The notes below the pieces were generated by a model. The model was not told the origin of the DNA. It searched no databases and worked only from the letters and a program-made list of their open reading frames with translations. From VXYL01 sp965203685 (GTDB taxonomy: Bacteria > Pseudomonadota > Gammaproteobacteria > Pseudomonadales > Azotimanducaceae), in assembly GCA_965203685.1 (NCBI GenBank), contig OZ241908.1, positions 5,208,001 through 5,272,000 on the forward strand: a stretch of DNA of 64,000 nt, in the 5' to 3' direction. Position numbers and translations under genes: made by a program. Below, in pieces: positions 62,553 through 64,000 of this stretch. The first letter of the stretch is position 1. Every line of letters begins with the position of its first letter.

Positions 62553-63434
62553 TTAGGTTCCGAGACCGTCGAGGAACCGCCACATGCGCCCGCGGATGCT
62601 GGCCGCCTCATTGACCAGGTGGTGGCGTGCCTCCGGCATGGCCAGCAAGGTGACATCGTACCGGCGCTTGAGAACCTTGACGTTGTAGCGCCCATCCACC
62701 GTGCCGTCGCGGCCGCCCTGGAGCACGAACACCTGCTGGCCTGATGGCTCACGCCGCTCGAATCGGTTCTTCCAGTCCATCATGGCCGCGACCCATTCCA
62801 CGGGTAGCGTGCGTGCCTGCAACGGGTCGGAACGCACCAGGGCCAAGAACTCGGGGTTCTCGGTATTGGTGACGAACTTGCGTTGCACCTCGTCGACGAC
62901 GTATCGGCCGACAGCGTAGCTGATCCGGCTCAACGGCCAAGATGCCGGCCGCACCAACGGCGCGAACAGCACGATCCGCTCGAAGTCTTTCGCCTGGCCG
63001 GCCTCCCGCGTATCGAGAAGCTCGAGGATCACCGAGGCTCCCATGCTCTGGCCGACCAACCAGCGCGGCCCTGCCAAGGCGTCCGCGTGCGCGCGGACGA
63101 AAGCGCCGAGATGGTCGGTGTAGCGGTCGAAGGAGTCGATCGTGGCCCGTCGGCCCGAGGACAGCCCGTGCCCTTGCTGGTCGTAGGTGAAGACACGGAA
63201 ATTGCGGTCGAGCAGGTACCTGATCAGGTGGCCGTACAGGCCGACGTGGTCGTAGTAGCCGTGTACAACGACCGCTGAACCCTCGACGGTGCCCGCTGGC
63301 TCGAACCGCTGTACGGCAAGCCGCTGGCCGTCGTGTTCGAACCAGCGGAACGCCTGCCCGAGATCAAGATCGAAGAAGCGGCGGTAGGCCGCCCCGAAAC
63401 CGTCGCCCGGCAGGAATGTGCCTTGTCCGCGCAA
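62553..63434 (-). CDS. alpha/beta-fold hydrolase, lysophospholipase-like
   Basis: About 293 residues from ATG 63434. The nucleophile elbow is GQSMGAS near residue 130, the oxyanion region VVVHGYYDHVGLYGHLIRYLLDRNFRVFTYDQQGHGLSSG is near residue 54-93, and the final His is in PEARHHLVNE near residue 275. The acidic member is probably in QGGRDGTVDG. The lysophospholipase/monoacylglycerol lipase subfamily has this YDQQGHGLS pattern. It is the neighbour of pgk on the same strand. Confidence 0.85.
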   Translation of the reverse strand: MRGQGTFLPGDGFGAAYRRFFDLDLGQAFRWFEHDGQRLAVQRFEPAGTVEGSAVVVHGYYDHVGLYGHLIRYLLDRNFRVFTYDQQGHGLSSGRRATIDSFDRYTDHLGAFVRAHADALAGPRWLVGQSMGASVILELLDTREAGQAKDFERIVLFAPLVRPASWPLSRISYAVGRYVVDEVQRKFVTNTENPEFLALVRSDPLQARTLPVEWVAAMMDWKNRFERREPSGQQVFVLQGGRDGTVDGRYNVKVLKRRYDVTLLAMPEARHHLVNEAASIRGRMWRFLDGLGT

Positions 63435-63449
63435 TGCCGTCCGGCTCGC

Positions 63450-64000
63450 CTACATCCGCGCACGCGAGCGCAGCGCATCGAGCGCCGGCAAGGTCCTGCC
63501 TTCGAGGAACTCGAGGAACGCGCCGCCGCCGGTCGAAAGGTAGGAGATTTCCTCGCGGACGCCGTACTTGTCGACCGCTGCTAGCGTGTCGCCACCCCCG
63601 GCGACCGAGAACGCCGCGGACGCCGCGACCACCTCGGCGAGATGGCGGGTTCCTTCCCCGAACTGGTCGAACTCGAACATGCCGAGCGGCCCGTTCCAGA
63701 CGATCGTGCCGGCGCCCTCGAGCAACGGCTGCAGGCGACGGCATGTTTCAGGACCCACATCGAGGATGATCTCGTCGGGGCCGACCTCCTCGCACAGTCG
63801 CAGGCGCGCGGGTTGGCTGGCATCCACCGCTGGCGCGGTCATCACGTCAACGGGCAACGGCACGTCGGAGGTGGCCATGATGCGCCGGGCAACGTCGAGC
63901 AGACCCGGTTCGCACAACGACGCCCCGACCGGTCTGCCCGCCGCGAGCAGGAACGTGTTCGCGATGCCGCCGCCGACAATGACGGCATCGGCAAGGTCGG
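63450..64000 (-). CDS. pgk: phosphoglycerate kinase, C-terminal part (start beyond window)
   Basis: The visible 183 codons cover the nucleotide-binding half. ADAVIVGGGIANTFLLAAG and the segment ILDVGPETCRRLQPLL, then WNGPLGMFEFDQFGEGTRHLAEVVA, and SVAGGGDTLAAVDKYGV, and YLSTGGGAFLEFLEGRTLPAL, are standard Pgk motifs. It transfers phosphate from 1,3-bisphosphoglycerate to ADP in glycolysis. The gene is complete at its 3' end. Confidence 0.96.
   Translation of the reverse strand, partial: DLADAVIVGGGIANTFLLAAGRPVGASLCEPGLLDVARRIMATSDVPLPVDVMTAPAVDASQPARLRLCEEVGPDEIILDVGPETCRRLQPLLEGAGTIVWNGPLGMFEFDQFGEGTRHLAEVVAASAAFSVAGGGDTLAAVDKYGVREEISYLSTGGGAFLEFLEGRTLPALDALRSRARM

Overview
The window looks like a chromosomal contig from an uncultivated, high-GC gammaproteobacterium. 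The best lineage markers are the order zapA, 6S RNA, 5-formyl-THF cyclo-ligase (58.6-59.9 kb), a TIGR02449-type small protein just before zapA, a DUF1820 protein, the miaB-phoH-ybeY-lnt block, and a glycine decarboxylase split into two P subunits. I cannot assign a genus from sequence alone.

Layout. 0-11.7 kb: the end of an aldo/keto reductase, a CmcJ/NvfI-type oxygenase, a DUF3500 lipoprotein, a complete five-gene oligopeptide-type ABC importer interrupted by an inverted Uma2 pseudogene and a palindromic element, a TauD/TfdA dioxygenase and a Tat-exported threonine-aldolase-like PLP enzyme. 11.7-17.7 kb: an orphan BrnA-like antitoxin, a secreted FG-GAP/VCBS protein and a 1380-residue SNF2 helicase. 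18.0-25.4 kb is the accessory region: a roughly 1860-residue secreted FN3/Calx-beta protein whose leader is read through 15 copies of CGAGC, then dispersed palindromic repeats, a truncated duplicate of an Rpn-like nuclease gene, an IS21-like end remnant and the intact Rpn-like gene. 25.5-31.8 kb: a small cytochrome c, a Sel1-type secreted protein, an exported TldD/TldE-like pair and a second TauD-type dioxygenase. 31.8-36.7 kb: lnt, ybeY, phoH, miaB and DUF1820. 36.8-45.4 kb: a PLP decarboxylase, a ferredoxin-reductase-type flavoprotein, a stand-alone CULT (cereblon-like) protein, a HAD-PTPS-SDR-YhhQ cluster, a luciferase-like oxidoreductase and a phospholipase C-like secreted protein. 45.6-47.9 kb: a TcmP / DUF5131 (Gp37-Gp68) pair, the second gene preceded by a near-consensus LexA box. 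48.2-64 kb: PutA, an alcohol dehydrogenase, tRNA-Gly, the gcv operon with a UbiH-type hydroxylase, zapA/6S RNA/ygfA, def, rpiA, a GlcD-type oxidase, an alpha/beta hydrolase and the end of pgk.

The candidates most worth following up are the SOS-box-controlled TcmP/DUF5131 pair, the predicted phase-variable giant surface protein with its undescribed duplicated C-terminal domain, and two families of dispersed palindromic elements. Three separate single-base frameshifts (Uma2, the giant protein, gcvT) mean that assembly error has to be excluded before any of these genes is called a pseudogene.
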